A program made the translations under genes and the position numbers. The notes below the pieces were generated by a model, which saw only the letters and a list, made by a program, of their open reading frames with translations, had not been told where the DNA came from and made no database searches. This document shows, in pieces, positions 1-9,365 of a stretch of 64,000 nucleotides of DNA. The stretch comes from Bradyrhizobium cosmicum (GTDB lineage: Bacteria > Pseudomonadota > Alphaproteobacteria > Rhizobiales > Xanthobacteraceae): NCBI RefSeq assembly GCF_007290395.2, contig NZ_CP041656.2, forward strand, positions 1,178,001-1,242,000, in the 5' to 3' direction. Numbering within the stretch: position 1 is the stretch's first letter; each line of letters opens with the position of its first letter.

Positions 1-191
1 TGCATCTTGCAGGCGCAGTCGACGACCAGCGCGCGCCACGGCCGGTTGCGGACGCGATCTCGGCGCTGGTCAATCTCGGCTACGGCCAGCCGCAGGCGGC
101 CGCCGCGATCGCCTCGGCTTCGCGCAGCGCCGGTGAGAATGCCGAGACCGCGCAGCTCATTCGGCTTGGCCTGAAGGAACTGGCGAAATAG
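1..191 (+). CDS. ruvA: Holliday junction branch migration protein RuvA, C-terminal end (5' truncated by window)
   Basis: Only the last 62 or so codons are inside the window, ending at TAG 189-191. The readable tail has the RuvA domain III signature: [15 protein letters not shown], then a Ser/Ala-rich stretch and [11 protein letters not shown] at the C-terminus. In the family this flexible domain contacts RuvB and regulates its ATPase. The assignment is supported by ruvB 458 bp downstream on the same strand. A small deaminase-like gene separates the two, which is not the textbook ruvAB arrangement. Confidence 0.88.
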   Translation, partial: HLAGAVDDQRAPRPVADAISALVNLGYGQPQAAAAIASASRSAGENAETAQLIRLGLKELAK

Positions 192-232
192 GCTATGTTC
201 GTCGCAGACCGATCAGGGACCATATTTCGCCC

Positions 233-652
233 ATGCTGACCAAGAAGGATGAGGAACTGATTGCGGCCGCGACCAACGCGATCAGCCAGCGCTATCGCAA
301 CGACTGGCAGGAGGTGGGGGCGGCCATGCGCACCCGTGACGGCCGGATCGTGACCGGCGTCAATATCGATGCCTATATCGGCCGCAACGCAATCTGCGCC
401 GAAGCGATTGCGATCGGGCGCGCGATTACCGAGACCGGTGACCACGGCATCGAGAGCATCGTCGCCGTGCGTCATCCGAAGCCCGGCGAGCCCGGCAACA
501 TCGCCGTCGTCTCGCCCTGCGGTACCTGCCGCGAACTGATCCATGATTACGATGCCAAGGCGAAGGTGATCGTGCCTGACGATGGCCGGGCTCCGAAGGT
601 GGTCACGATCGGCGAACTGCTGCCGAACAAGTACCGCAGAGGCAACGAGTGA
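233..652 (+). CDS. Cytidine deaminase-like protein (blasticidin-S/cytidine deaminase family)
   Basis: 139 aa, the usual length of a small homotetrameric cytidine deaminase. The zinc-site motifs are visible: CAE at residues 55-57, with Glu as proton donor, and PCGTCRE at 95-101, supplying the two other Cys ligands. The family deaminates cytidine-type nucleosides; blasticidin S deaminases share the same CAE/PCxxC layout, so the real substrate is uncertain. ATG 233 follows ruvA by 41 bp. The stop overlaps the GTG start of ruvB (GTGA), so translation of ruvB is probably coupled to this gene. Cytosolic; no signal peptide. Confidence 0.85.
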   Translation: MLTKKDEELIAAATNAISQRYRNDWQEVGAAMRTRDGRIVTGVNIDAYIGRNAICAEAIAIGRAITETGDHGIESIVAVRHPKPGEPGNIAVVSPCGTCRELIHDYDAKAKVIVPDDGRAPKVVTIGELLPNKYRRGNE

Positions 653-1701
653 ACACGCCGCCCCGCATGGTCTCGCCCGAGCGCCGCTCCGATGACGTCG
701 GTGACACCGCGCTGCGGCCGCAGTCGCTGTCCGACTTCGTCGGCCAGCAGCAGGCGCGCAAGAACCTCTCGATCTTCATCGAGGCGGCGCGCAAGCGCGG
801 CGAGGCGCTGGATCACGTGCTGTTCGTCGGCCCTCCGGGTCTCGGCAAGACCACGCTGGCGCAGATCGTGGCGAAGGAGCTCGGCGTCGGTTTTCGCGCC
901 ACGTCGGGCCCGGTGATTGCCAAGGCCGGCGATCTCGCGGCATTGCTCACCAATCTCGAAGAGCGCGACGTGCTCTTCATCGACGAGATCCATCGCCTCA
1001 GTCCGGCGGTGGAGGAGGTGCTGTATCCCGCGATGGAGGATTTTCAGCTCGACCTGATCATCGGCGAGGGCCCGGCGGCGCGCTCGGTGAAGATCGAGCT
1101 GTCGAAATTCACCCTCGTCGGCGCCACCACGCGCGCCGGCCTTCTCACCAATCCGTTGCGCGATCGTTTCGGCATTCCGGTGCGGCTCAACTTCTACACC
1201 ATCGAAGAACTCGAAAGCATCGTCACCCGCGGCGCCCGCGTGCTCAATGTCGGAATGAGCAGCGATGGCGCCAACGAGATCGCGCGCCGCGCCCGCGGCA
1301 CCCCGCGCATCGCGGGCCGTCTGCTGCGCCGCGTGCGCGATTTCGCCTCGGCCGCCGATGCCGACAAGATCGACCGCAAGATCGCCGACCACGCGCTCAG
1401 CGCACTCGAGGTTGACGCCGCGGGCCTGGATGCCATGGACCGCCGCTACCTCATGACCATCGCGATGAACTATGGCGGCGGCCCGGTCGGCGTCGAGACG
1501 ATGGCGGCCGCCTTGTCCGAGCCGCGCGATGCGATCGAGGACATCATCGAGCCTTACCTGATCCAGTGCGGTTATCTGCAGCGCACCCCGCGCGGCCGCC
1601 TGCTCACCACGCATGCTTTCCGCCATCTCGGCATCGCCGAGCCCTCGCGCGATGCGGCAACCCAGTTCGGCCTTTTCGGCACGGACGAGAGCGACGACTG
1701 A
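649..1701 (+). CDS. ruvB: Holliday junction branch migration DNA helicase RuvB
   Basis: 350 aa, full family length. Visible motifs are Walker [10 protein letters not shown] (about residues 61-69), Walker [10 protein letters not shown] (about 105-113), sensor 1 GATTRAG and the arginine-finger segment LRDRFG. A C-terminal winged helix follows, with RTPRGRLLT. RuvB hexamers drive branch migration of Holliday junctions together with RuvA, and RuvC cuts the product. The GTG start at 649 overlaps the preceding deaminase stop by 4 nt. No odd residues were seen. Confidence 0.97.
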   Translation: MNTPPRMVSPERRSDDVGDTALRPQSLSDFVGQQQARKNLSIFIEAARKRGEALDHVLFVGPPGLGKTTLAQIVAKELGVGFRATSGPVIAKAGDLAALLTNLEERDVLFIDEIHRLSPAVEEVLYPAMEDFQLDLIIGEGPAARSVKIELSKFTLVGATTRAGLLTNPLRDRFGIPVRLNFYTIEELESIVTRGARVLNVGMSSDGANEIARRARGTPRIAGRLLRRVRDFASAADADKIDRKIADHALSALEVDAAGLDAMDRRYLMTIAMNYGGGPVGVETMAAALSEPRDAIEDIIEPYLIQCGYLQRTPRGRLLTTHAFRHLGIAEPSRDAATQFGLFGTDESDD

Positions 1702-1820
1702 TCTGCGCAGTATCTGCACAATATCATCCAATTTTTGCTAGAGTGAAGGGTGATGATCCCTTCGTCGGGTGTCCCGCCGCTTGAACTGTATTGCCGTCGA
1801 TTGCGAGCCAGAGGGATAGC

Positions 1821-2606
1821 GTGGTTGAAGATTGCTTCGGATCGAGACGCTATCGGCTCGCATGTCTCGTTCTCTCCATAACTACGGTCGGATTCCTGCT
1901 GATCGCCATCGGCATCGTGACACCTGCATACACCGACGCTACCGCTGTGGAACGGATCAGGACCGGGCAGGAGTGTGTGCCCGGTGTTCCGAACGCCAGC
2001 CCGGATCGGCGATGTAGCGATGAGGACTGGTACAGGTCTATGAATAATTTGCGTACCAGCAAGTGGGGCCTCGTCGATGCTGGCGCAGGGCTGGCTGCGT
2101 CCGGGGGGACGATGCTTGGCTTCATGTTGTGGAGCCGCAAGAAGGCCTGGAGAGAGCTGTCGACGCCTAAGAGCATTTGGATCGTCGGTCTGGCGAGCGC
2201 GGCCTGGCTGCTGCAAATCCCAGCCTACGATCTGTTGTTCATGACCGAGTTGGCGCGCGGATACTATCCGCCGTGGTCCGATTCAGTCGTGATCCCGATG
2301 TCCCAAGTTCAGGACATTCTGCTTTGGCTGTTCGTGCCTTACCTTGCGATATGGCTTGTTTTTGTGGTGGGCTCGAGGTTGCCGGCCAAGGTCTTCTCCA
2401 ATGCTTCCGGTCGGCCGCTGGTCAACGCCTTCTGGACCGGCGTGACGGCTTTGCTGTTCGTGCCAGTCGCGCTGATTCTGATTGGTGCGATCCTGGACGG
2501 TCCGACGATGATTGTGCCGCTCCTGTGGGTGGTGCTGTGGCTCCTCCTCTGCGCGCGCTCTGCCGCGTTGACTCGGCACAAACCGGCTCGCTTGGCGCCC
2601 GCGTGA
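1821..2606 (+). CDS. Multi-pass membrane protein of unknown function
   Basis: 261 aa from GTG 1821, chosen because AGAGGG lies 6 nt upstream; an in-frame TTG at 1791 would add 10 residues. I do not recognise the family. About five hydrophobic segments are visible: near the N-terminus (LACLVLSITTVGFLLIAIG), one in the middle (GAGLAASGGTMLGFML), then WIVGLASAAWLLQI, ILLWLFVPYLAIWLVFVV and a long C-terminal pair. A loop after the first segment has two Cys that could form an extracytoplasmic disulfide. It has somewhat lower GC than its neighbours and stands alone between ruvB and the phosphoesterase remnant. Confidence 0.7.
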   Translation: MVEDCFGSRRYRLACLVLSITTVGFLLIAIGIVTPAYTDATAVERIRTGQECVPGVPNASPDRRCSDEDWYRSMNNLRTSKWGLVDAGAGLAASGGTMLGFMLWSRKKAWRELSTPKSIWIVGLASAAWLLQIPAYDLLFMTELARGYYPPWSDSVVIPMSQVQDILLWLFVPYLAIWLVFVVGSRLPAKVFSNASGRPLVNAFWTGVTALLFVPVALILIGAILDGPTMIVPLLWVVLWLLLCARSAALTRHKPARLAPA

Positions 2607-2746
2607 GCGACGACTAGTCTCCGTAAGTGCGAAGCCCTCCGTCTGTCATGAACATCCGGTAATTTCGTGCAGACGATCTGCACGAGCGCACCCAAATTCC
2701 GCTCCAATCGAGCCGCATCACGGAGGCGCATCATCAGCGAGCCTTC

Positions 2747-3665
2747 ATGATCACGCGTCGGCATCTCATCCGTTCCATCGGCGCCCTGTCCGCGCTCGGT
2801 GTCTCGACCACGGCTTATGCCGTCGGTGTCGAGCCTGTGCTGCGGCTTCGCGTGACCCGCTATCATCCGGCCCCCGCGGCAATGGCCGTCGGATTTTCCG
2901 CTGAAGATCGCCGTCATCGCCGACGTCCATGCCTGCGATCCCTGGATGTCGCTGGAGCGGATCGAGGCCATCGTCGACCGCACCAATGCGCTGAAGGCCG
3001 ACCTCATCGTGCTGCTCGGCGACTATGTCACCGCTCTTCACCAGGTCACGCGCATCATTCCGCCGCGCGAATGGGCGAGGGTGCTGGCCGGCCTCAAGGC
3101 GCCGCTCGGCGTCCATGCCGTCATGGGCAATCACGATTACTGGGACGACAGGACTGTGCAGCAGGCCGGCTACGGGCCGACCATCGCGCATCGTGCGCTG
3201 GAGGCGGCAGGCATTCCCGTCTACGAGAACGACGCCGTGCGCCTCAGCAAGGACGGCCGCCCGTTCTGGCTGGCCGGTCTTGGCGATCAGCTTGCTTTTC
3301 TGCCGGCGCGGCGGTTCCGGAATATGGTGCGCTTCGGCGCCGACGACCTCGCCGCGACGCTCGCCAAGGTCACCGACGACGCGCCGATCATCCTGCTCGC
3401 GCACGAGCCCAACATCGCGCCGCGCGTGCCCGCGCGCGTCGCGCTGCAGCTGTCCGGCCACACCCATGGCGGCCAGATCCGCTTGCTCGGCTGGTCGCCT
3501 GCCGTTCCGCCGCAGCATGGCCTCCGGCTCGCTTATGGTCATTTCCGGCTGAAATGCGACGTCATCGTCTCCGGTGGCCTCGGTTGCAGCATCATGCCGG
3601 TCCGCGTCGGCGTGCCGCCCGAGATCGTCGAGGTGACGCTGGGGCGAGGACCGGTGGTGGCGTAA
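2747..3665 (+). pseudogene. Metallophosphoesterase with Tat-like signal, broken by a +1 frameshift at a C5 run
   Basis: The N-terminal part reads in one frame from ATG 2747 and has a twin-Arg-like signal (MITRRHLIRSIGALSALGVS). The catalytic part reads in the next frame up to the stop at 3663-3665. Removing one C from the CCCCC run at 2871-2875 joins them into one 305-aa protein: ...YHPAP then RQWPSDFPLKIAVIADVHA. The joined protein has every calcineurin-like metal motif: DVH, GDY, GNHDYW, LAHEP and GHTHGGQ. This resembles YaeI-type exported phosphoesterases. Either the gene is genuinely inactivated or the base is a sequencing error. The upstream frame stays open by chance through to the end of ybgC at 4183, which could be mistaken for a fusion. 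Confidence 0.85.
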
Positions 3666-3733
3666 CCGAGCTTGCGCGACCAGCCGTTTTTGCGCAAAAC
3701 GGGCCGGTTGCAAAAAGCAAAGAGGCTCGCGAC

Positions 3734-4183
3734 GTGACAGCCCATCTCGACGGCGAGATCCGCGACGGCCGCCATCACATGCAGGTCCGCGTCTACTACG
3801 AGGACACGGATTTCTCCGGCATCGTCTATCACGCCAATTATCTGCGCTTCATGGAGCGCGGCCGTACTAATCATCTGCGGCTGATGGGCGCCGAACAGCA
3901 GGCGCTGTTCGAGCAGCCCGCGACCGAGGATGCCGGCTTCGCCTTCGTCGTCCGCTCGATGCACCTGGATTTCCTCAAGCCCGCGCGGATGGACGACGTG
4001 CTCGATGTCGTGACCTGGCCGGTCGCGGTGAAGGGCGCCTCGATCATGCTGGCGCAGGAGGTACGGCGGGCCGAGGACGTTCTGGTGAAAGCCGAGGTGC
4101 GCGTCGCCTTCATCAGCGGCGGCCGCGCCCAGCCGATCCCTAAATCGATCCGTACGCTGATGAAGGCCGATTTGATTTCCTGA
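3734..4183 (+). CDS. ybgC: Tol-Pal-associated acyl-CoA thioesterase YbgC
   Basis: 149 aa from GTG 3734, the usual YbgC length. The hot-dog thioesterase signature is plain: YYEDTDFSGIVYHANYL, with Asp26 as the presumed catalytic residue, then FMERGR. The family hydrolyses acyl-CoA thioesters and is usually the first gene of ybgC-tolQRAB-pal. Here it stays near ruvB, while tolQ starts only at 56971, about 52.8 kb away. The GTG start is chosen because upstream residues in this frame do not resemble the family and overlap the phosphoesterase reading frame. Confidence 0.9.
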   Translation: MTAHLDGEIRDGRHHMQVRVYYEDTDFSGIVYHANYLRFMERGRTNHLRLMGAEQQALFEQPATEDAGFAFVVRSMHLDFLKPARMDDVLDVVTWPVAVKGASIMLAQEVRRAEDVLVKAEVRVAFISGGRAQPIPKSIRTLMKADLIS

Positions 4184-4278
4184 TCGCCCGATAAGTGATC
4201 GGCCGACGGGTGATGGCCACTCGACTCCGGCGGATGCGGCGATAGATTTGCGGCCCCGACCCAATCGATGAGGCCATC

Positions 4279-4746
4279 ATGTCGCGTCCGCCGCTTCCGC
4301 CGTTCACCCGAGAGACCGCCGCGCAGAAGGCCCGCATGGCCGAGGACGCCTGGAATTCGCGCGACCCGGTGCGCGTCTCGCTCGCCTATACGGAGGACAG
4401 CCGCTGGCGCAATCGCTCGGAAGTGTTTCAGGGCCGCGAGGCCATCGTCGCCTTTCTCACCCGCAAATGGGAGAAGGAGCAGGAGTATCGCCTGATCAAG
4501 GATCTCTGGGCCTTCGACGGCAACCACATCGCGGTGCGCTTCCAGTACGAATGGCACGACGCCAGTGGCCAGTGGTATCGCTCCTACGGCAACGAGCAGT
4601 GGGAGTTCGACGAGCACGGCCTGATGCGGCGCCGCGAGGCCTCGATCAACGACATCATGATCGCGGAGAAGGATCGCCGGTTTCACTGGGCCGCGCCCGG
4701 GCCGCGGCCGGCGGATGTGCCGGGGCTGGGAACCGATCCGTTCTGA
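4279..4746 (+). CDS. DUF1348 / SnoaL-like (NTF2-fold) protein
   Basis: 155 aa. The sequence matches the DUF1348 branch of the NTF2-like fold: WNSRDP, then [46 protein letters not shown] and a C-terminal NDIMI segment. These are small cytosolic cone-fold proteins; no reaction is firmly known for this branch. ATG 4279 is preferred; an in-frame alternative upstream is not apparent. It is a single gene, followed at once by a palindromic repeat that separates it from the convergent amidotransferase gene. Confidence 0.85.
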   Translation: MSRPPLPPFTRETAAQKARMAEDAWNSRDPVRVSLAYTEDSRWRNRSEVFQGREAIVAFLTRKWEKEQEYRLIKDLWAFDGNHIAVRFQYEWHDASGQWYRSYGNEQWEFDEHGLMRRREASINDIMIAEKDRRFHWAAPGPRPADVPGLGTDPF

Positions 4747-4758
4747 GTAACTCTCAAT

Positions 4759-4870
4759 CCTCATGGTGAGGAGCCGCAAAGCGGCGTCTCGAACCATGCA
4801 GGCCTCGCTGCGGCAGCGGGGGCCTCGATCCTTCGAGACGCCCGCCTTTGGCGGGCCCTTCAGGATGAGG
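4759..4870. repeat. Palindromic intergenic repeat, family A (CCTCATGGTGAGGAG type)
   Basis: The element begins CCTCATGGTGAGGAGCCGC and ends CTTCAGGATGAGG. Inside are complementary segments (GGAGCCGCAAAGCGGCGTCTCGA against TCGAGACGCCCGCCTTTGGCGGG) that can fold into a long imperfect hairpin. Such elements are common between genes in Bradyrhizobium-type genomes. The right end runs into the next gene and supplies its last codons and stop. Confidence 0.75.
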
Positions 4871-5579
4871 CGATGGATTTGCGCGCCAGGAACCGCGTGA
4901 TCGCCCCGCCAAGCTTGGCGCTGTCCAGCGGCTCCGCCAGTGACTCCCGCGCGGTCGCAACCACGTCATCCGGCAGCTTGCCGTCGCGCAGCTCGCAGCA
5001 CACTTGCGCGAACTCCACGTCGAATTCGGGATGGGGCTGCACCGACAGCGTCGTGCCGTTGGCGTAGAGCAGGCCGGCATGCGGGGTGAAGTCGGACGAG
5101 AGGATCGTCAGGGCGTCGTCTGGCGGCTCGATCACCTGGTCCTGATGCGATGCGGCGATCGCGACTGCTTCACCTTCAACGACGCCGTTCTCGGGCAGCA
5201 CCTGATAGACGTGCCGGCCGATGCCCCAGCCCTTCTCCGACTTGCGGACCGTGCCGCCGAGCGCCTGTGCGATCAGTTGATGGCCGAAGCAGACGCCGAC
5301 CATCGGTGTCTTGTTCGCATAGGCGGTGCGAACGAAATCTTCCAGCGGCGCGATCCAGTCAAGCCCGTCATAGACGCCGGCGGCGGCGCCCGTGATCAGC
5401 ACGGCCTCGAGCTTGCCCGGATCGGGCAGCGCATCGCCATTCGGGATGCTGACGATTTCGACCGTGGCCGTCGGGTCCTCGGCGCGGACCATGCGTTCGA
5501 ACATGTTGGGAAACGAGCCGTGCTGCTCGCGATATTTTTGCGGGACCTGCCCGGTCTCGATGATGGTGATGCGTGCCAT
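4860..5579 (-). CDS. Class I glutamine amidotransferase-like protein
   Basis: 239 aa. The triad of class I GATases is visible: nucleophile Cys97 in GVCFGHQ, and His183 and Glu185 in QPHPEF. It resembles stand-alone GuaA-type glutaminase domains (GMP synthase-like GATases) that hydrolyse glutamine or gamma-glutamyl amides; there is no fused synthetase domain. ATG 5579 starts MARITIIETGQVP. It lies 39 bp downstream of the LysR gene on the same strand, so the two are probably co-transcribed. The stop codon and final residues come from the adjacent repeat. Confidence 0.85.
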   Translation of the reverse strand: MARITIIETGQVPQKYREQHGSFPNMFERMVRAEDPTATVEIVSIPNGDALPDPGKLEAVLITGAAAGVYDGLDWIAPLEDFVRTAYANKTPMVGVCFGHQLIAQALGGTVRKSEKGWGIGRHVYQVLPENGVVEGEAVAIAASHQDQVIEPPDDALTILSSDFTPHAGLLYANGTTLSVQPHPEFDVEFAQVCCELRDGKLPDDVVATARESLAEPLDSAKLGGAITRFLARKSIASS

Positions 5580-5618
5580 GTGCCCTCCCGGTCAAAGGCT
5601 GCGCGCGCAGGCGCAAGC

Positions 5619-6545
5619 TCAGTCGATTCCTGCCCCATGTTGCTGGTGTGGCGCTGTGCGTTCCAAGAGCGCGCTGTCCTTGCGAACTTCGCTGAGAAAG
5701 GCCTTGGCCAGGCGAGACAGCGGTTCGGCTTCCGACCATAGCATATAGGCCACCGCGTGCGTGGTCGGTGTGAACGGCCGGACCACGAGACCGTTGCCGC
5801 CGTTCTGCAACGGCGAGAACGGATCGACCACCGCGGCGCCGACGCCGGCTGCCGCGAGCACGCAGGCCGTGTTGCAGTAGCGCACCTCGACCGTCGGCCG
5901 GAACGGCGCGCCGGCACGGGCAAAACTGTCGCGTACGGCTTCGCCAAGCCGCGTGCCGCGCTCGAGCCCGATGAAAGGCAGGCCCGACAGATCCGCGGCC
6001 GAGATCACGGGCTTGTCGGCGAGCGGATGCTGTGGCGGCAGCACGCAGACCATCTCGCCGGTGTGCACCACCTCGTGCGCGATGCCGGGATGATGCGTCA
6101 GCCCGAGCGCAAAGCCGAGCTCGGCGACGCGGCTGAGCACGCCTTCGATGATGCCTTCATAACGGCGAACGTCGAAGAAGACGCGTGTCTCCGGGCGTCG
6201 GCGCAGGAAGTTGGACAGGGCCGAAGGGATGATGCTGTAGGCCAGCGGCGGCGTCGCGACGATGGCGAGATGCCCGGAGCGATTCTCGCGCAGATCGCGC
6301 ACACGGTTCTCCAGCTTGGCGTGCAGCGCGAAGATCGCCTCGCTCTCCTTGTACAGCGCCATCGCTTCAGCGGTCGGAAACAGCCGGTTGTTGACGCGCT
6401 CGAACAGCGCAAAGCCGGCCTGCGCCTCCATCGTCTTCAATGCATTGCTGACCGCGGGCTGCGACAGCGCCAGTTCGTCCGCCGCCGCCACCGTGGTGCG
6501 ATGGCGGATGACGGCACGCAGGATCTCGAGCTGGCGCAGGTTCAT
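5619..6545 (-). CDS. LysR-type transcriptional regulator
   Basis: 308 aa from ATG 6545 (MNLRQLEILRAVIRH), the standard LysR length and start. The N-terminal winged helix-turn-helix is visible at residues 1-60 (AADELALSQPAVSNALKTMEAQAG), followed by a periplasmic-binding-fold effector domain. It is divergent from the D-carbamoylase/ABC transporter operon starting at 6697. By LysR convention it probably controls that operon from the 151-bp shared region and responds to a substrate or product of the pathway. Confidence 0.93.
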   Translation of the reverse strand: MNLRQLEILRAVIRHRTTVAAADELALSQPAVSNALKTMEAQAGFALFERVNNRLFPTAEAMALYKESEAIFALHAKLENRVRDLRENRSGHLAIVATPPLAYSIIPSALSNFLRRRPETRVFFDVRRYEGIIEGVLSRVAELGFALGLTHHPGIAHEVVHTGEMVCVLPPQHPLADKPVISAADLSGLPFIGLERGTRLGEAVRDSFARAGAPFRPTVEVRYCNTACVLAAAGVGAAVVDPFSPLQNGGNGLVVRPFTPTTHAVAYMLWSEAEPLSRLAKAFLSEVRKDSALLERTAPHQQHGAGID

Positions 6546-6696
6546 ATCACTGCCGATTATACTCAGGGCCGAAAGATCATAGCAGAACGAATTGATTTTG
6601 CAGCCCCGCTTCCGCGTAATGGATGCGGATTTGCGCGTCGCATCAAAGGGTTCATTCGCCCATTGAGGCAGCACTGCGCACAGATTGGAGGCAATC

Positions 6697-7653
6697 TTGG
6701 TTCGTGTTCTTCGTGCCGCCGCAGCTCAGATGGGGCCGACGCAAAAAGCCGATACGCGCGAGCATACGCTGAAGCGGATGCTCGACATGCTGGACGAGGC
6801 GGCCGACCGCGGCGCCAGCCTCGTGGTGTTTCCCGAACTTGCCTTCACGACGTTCTTTCCGCGCTGGCTGCTGGAGGGCGAGGAGCTCGACCAGTATTTC
6901 GAGCGCGGGATGCCGAACCCAGCCGTGATGAAGCTGTTCGATCGCGCGCGTGCGTTGCGCGTCGGGTTCTATGTCGGCTTTGCCGAGCTGACACCGGATG
7001 GTCGCCGCTACAATTGCGCCATCCTGGTCGACCGCGACGGCGAAATCCTCGGCCGCTATCGCAAGGTGCACCTGCCGGGCTCGGTCGAGCCGCGGCCGGG
7101 TGCGCGCTATCAGCAGCTCGAGAAGCGCTATTTCGACTATGGCGATCTCGGCTTTCCCGCTTTCCGCGCGGGATCGGCCTGGGCTCATGCCATCATGGGC
7201 ATGATGATCTGCAACGATCGCCGCTGGCCGGAATCCTGGCGCGTGCTCGGCCTGCAGGGCGTCGAGCTCGTCTGTATCGGTTACAATTCGGCGGCCTACG
7301 ATCCCAATGGCGGCGTCACCGAGGACGCTTCCTTGCGCACCTTCCACTCGACGCTGGTCACGCAGGCCAATGCCTACATGAACGCGACCTGGGCGATCTC
7401 GGTGGCGAAGGCGGGCGAGGAGGACGGCTCCGGTCTGATCGGCGGCTCCTGCATCGTCGATCCCAATGGTCGTATCGTCGCGCAGGCGCAGACGCTCACC
7501 GACGAGGTCATCGTCGCCGACATCGATCTCGACCTCTGCCGCCAGGGCAAGGACAAGATGTTCAACTTCGCCGCCCACCGGCGGCCCGAGCAGTACCGGG
7601 TGATCACCGAACGCGCCGGCGTCATCGAGCCGGCCGTTCTCGACGCGGACTGA
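6697..7653 (+). CDS. N-carbamoyl-D-amino acid hydrolase (nitrilase superfamily)
   Basis: 318 aa from TTG 6697, chosen because GGAGG lies 5 nt upstream; another TTG at 6685 has no such site. The nitrilase Glu-Lys-Cys triad is present: Glu47 in FPELAF, Lys123 in YRKVHLPG and Cys172 in MICNDRRWPE. The segments TTFFPRW, LEKRYF, CNDRRWPE and FNFAAHRRPEQY match the Agrobacterium D-carbamoylase, which converts N-carbamoyl-D-amino acids into D-amino acid, CO2 and ammonia. First gene of an operon with an amino acid ABC transporter and a racemase-like gene, which fits hydantoin-type catabolism. Cytosolic. Confidence 0.88.
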   Translation: MVRVLRAAAAQMGPTQKADTREHTLKRMLDMLDEAADRGASLVVFPELAFTTFFPRWLLEGEELDQYFERGMPNPAVMKLFDRARALRVGFYVGFAELTPDGRRYNCAILVDRDGEILGRYRKVHLPGSVEPRPGARYQQLEKRYFDYGDLGFPAFRAGSAWAHAIMGMMICNDRRWPESWRVLGLQGVELVCIGYNSAAYDPNGGVTEDASLRTFHSTLVTQANAYMNATWAISVAKAGEEDGSGLIGGSCIVDPNGRIVAQAQTLTDEVIVADIDLDLCRQGKDKMFNFAAHRRPEQYRVITERAGVIEPAVLDAD

Positions 7654-7683
7654 CTCTTGCACGGCGCTGGCAAAGGAGCTGAC

Positions 7684-8511
7684 ATGACACGCCTCTCGCA
7701 TTTTCTTGGGCTGGCAGCATTGGCTGCCGTGACGTCCGCGCAGGCGGCCGAGCTTCCGGCGGAGATCAGGCAGGCGGGTACGTTGAAGCTCACGGTCAAT
7801 TCCACCTACGCGCCGATGGAATACCGCGATCCCGCGACCAATGAACTCGTCGGGCTCGATATCGACCTCGCCAACGAACTCGCCAAGCGGCTCGGTGGCC
7901 TCAAAATCGTCTGGAGCGAGACGCCGTTCGCCGAGCTGATCCCCTCGCTTCAGACCAAGCGTGCCGATTTCATCATCTCCGGCATCTCCGATCGCGCCTC
8001 GCGGCGCGAGACTGCCGATTTCGTCGATTATCTCGCGACCGGGCCGCAGTTCTTCGTGATGGCCGACAACCAGGCGAAGGCGGCGACCGATCTCTGCGGC
8101 AGGAAGGTCGGCACCACCCGCAGCACCAGCTTCCCGGTCGAGATCGAGAAGTGGAGCAAGCAGAATTGCGAGCCGGCCGGCAAGCCCGCCATCCAGTACG
8201 TCCCGGGTGAGAATTCGATCGACGTCCGCAACCAGCTCAAGCAGGGCCGCATCGACGCGGCCGTGCAGGGCAGCGAGACGCTGTCTTATGCGCAAGCGCA
8301 GGAGCCCGGCAAATACCGCGTCGTCGGCGAGCCCTTTGCGAAAGGCTATCAAGGCATCATGTTCCGCAAGGACGACGCCGCCCTGCGTGAGGTGGTGACC
8401 GAGAAGCTCGCCGCGATGATCGCCGACGGCTCGTACAAGGCCGTCCTCGACAAATGGGGCCTCGGGGCCAACGCGGTCGCCCAGCCCATGCTGAACGCGG
8501 CGCCGCAATGA
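7684..8511 (+). CDS. ABC transporter substrate-binding protein, polar amino acid type (first copy)
   Basis: 275 aa from ATG 7684, with AAAGGAG upstream. A Sec signal peptide is visible (LAALAAVTSAQAAE, cleavage near residue 20), then a family 3 binding fold: LKLTVNSTYAPMEYRDP, GLDIDLANELAKRLG and VDYLATGPQFF. Two Cys in the mature protein may form a disulfide. It delivers a small amino-acid-like solute to the permease encoded directly downstream (stop overlaps the permease ATG). It is clearly paralogous to the protein encoded at 10143, which shares YxPMEYRDPATN and LKQGRIDAAVQG. Confidence 0.92.
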   Translation: MTRLSHFLGLAALAAVTSAQAAELPAEIRQAGTLKLTVNSTYAPMEYRDPATNELVGLDIDLANELAKRLGGLKIVWSETPFAELIPSLQTKRADFIISGISDRASRRETADFVDYLATGPQFFVMADNQAKAATDLCGRKVGTTRSTSFPVEIEKWSKQNCEPAGKPAIQYVPGENSIDVRNQLKQGRIDAAVQGSETLSYAQAQEPGKYRVVGEPFAKGYQGIMFRKDDAALREVVTEKLAAMIADGSYKAVLDKWGLGANAVAQPMLNAAPQ

Positions 8512-9365
8512 AGCCGGCTCCGGCACTCGCGGAAGGTTTCCCTGACCTGTCGGGGATGCGGATCGCGCGCGAGCCGCACTGGTTTCGCTGGCTCAGCGCG
8601 GCCCTGATCGTCATCGTGCTGGCCGCGATCGTGCGCGCCTTCGCCGGCGGCCAGATCGAATGGTCCTATGTCAGCCGCTTCCTGACCGCAAAAGTCATTA
8701 TCGAGGGCATCGTCAATACCATGGTGATGGCGGTGCTGGCGATGGCGCTCGGCATCTTCCTCGGCATAGTCGTGGCGGTCATGCGGCTGTCGCCCAATCC
8801 GGTGCTGAAGACCGTCGCGGCCGGCTACACCTGGCTGTTCCGCGGCACGCCGCTGATCCTGCAACTCTTGCTGTGGTTCAATCTCGCACTGGTGTTTCCG
8901 ACCATCGGGATTCCCGGCCTGTGGAGCGCGCGGGCCGTCGACGTCATGACGCCGTTCCTCGCCGCGCTGCTCGGGCTCGGCATCAACCAGGGCGCCTATA
9001 CGTCGGAAGTGATGCGCGCCGGCATGCTGTCGGTCGACATCGGGCAGTACGAGGCGGCGCAGGCGATCGGCATGGGGCGGCTGCGCGCGCTGCGGCGGAT
9101 CGTCCTGCCGCAGGCGATGCGCGTGGTGATCCCACCGCTCGGCAACGAGTTCATTGGCATGGTCAAGGCGACCTCGCTCGCGAGCGTGATCCAGTATCCG
9201 GAACTGCTGCACAACGCCGAGAACATCTACTACGCCAATTCCCGCGTGATCGAACTCCTGATCGTCGCCGGGCTCTGGTACCTGCTCGTGGTCTCGGTCC
9301 TGACGCCGCTCCAGATGCTGCTCGAACGCCGCTTCGCGCGCGGCACATTGCAGTTCGGCCGATGA
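8508..9365 (+). CDS. Amino acid ABC transporter permease (HisM/GlnP family)
   Basis: 285 aa from ATG 8508, overlapping the previous stop (ATGA). It has a single N-terminal anchor ([17 protein letters not shown]), then the His/Glu/Gln permease core: [33 protein letters not shown], the EAA-type cytoplasmic loop [22 protein letters not shown], and a last TM ([16 protein letters not shown]). One permease gene suggests a homodimeric channel. Part of the 6697-15470 operon; the stop overlaps the ATPase start. Confidence 0.94.
   Translation: MKPAPALAEGFPDLSGMRIAREPHWFRWLSAALIVIVLAAIVRAFAGGQIEWSYVSRFLTAKVIIEGIVNTMVMAVLAMALGIFLGIVVAVMRLSPNPVLKTVAAGYTWLFRGTPLILQLLLWFNLALVFPTIGIPGLWSARAVDVMTPFLAALLGLGINQGAYTSEVMRAGMLSVDIGQYEAAQAIGMGRLRALRRIVLPQAMRVVIPPLGNEFIGMVKATSLASVIQYPELLHNAENIYYANSRVIELLIVAGLWYLLVVSVLTPLQMLLERRFARGTLQFGR

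Noticed and set aside
2747..4183. A 478-aa open frame that seems to fuse a Tat signal to YbgC
   Set aside because: The middle is Arg-rich, shifted-frame sequence from the phosphoesterase gene. The frame stays open only because of high GC. The real genes are the frameshifted phosphoesterase and ybgC from GTG 3734.
6652..8526. A 624-aa minus-strand open frame
   Set aside because: It mirrors the D-carbamoylase and binding-protein genes on the plus strand and has no domain pattern; typical GC-rich antisense shadow.
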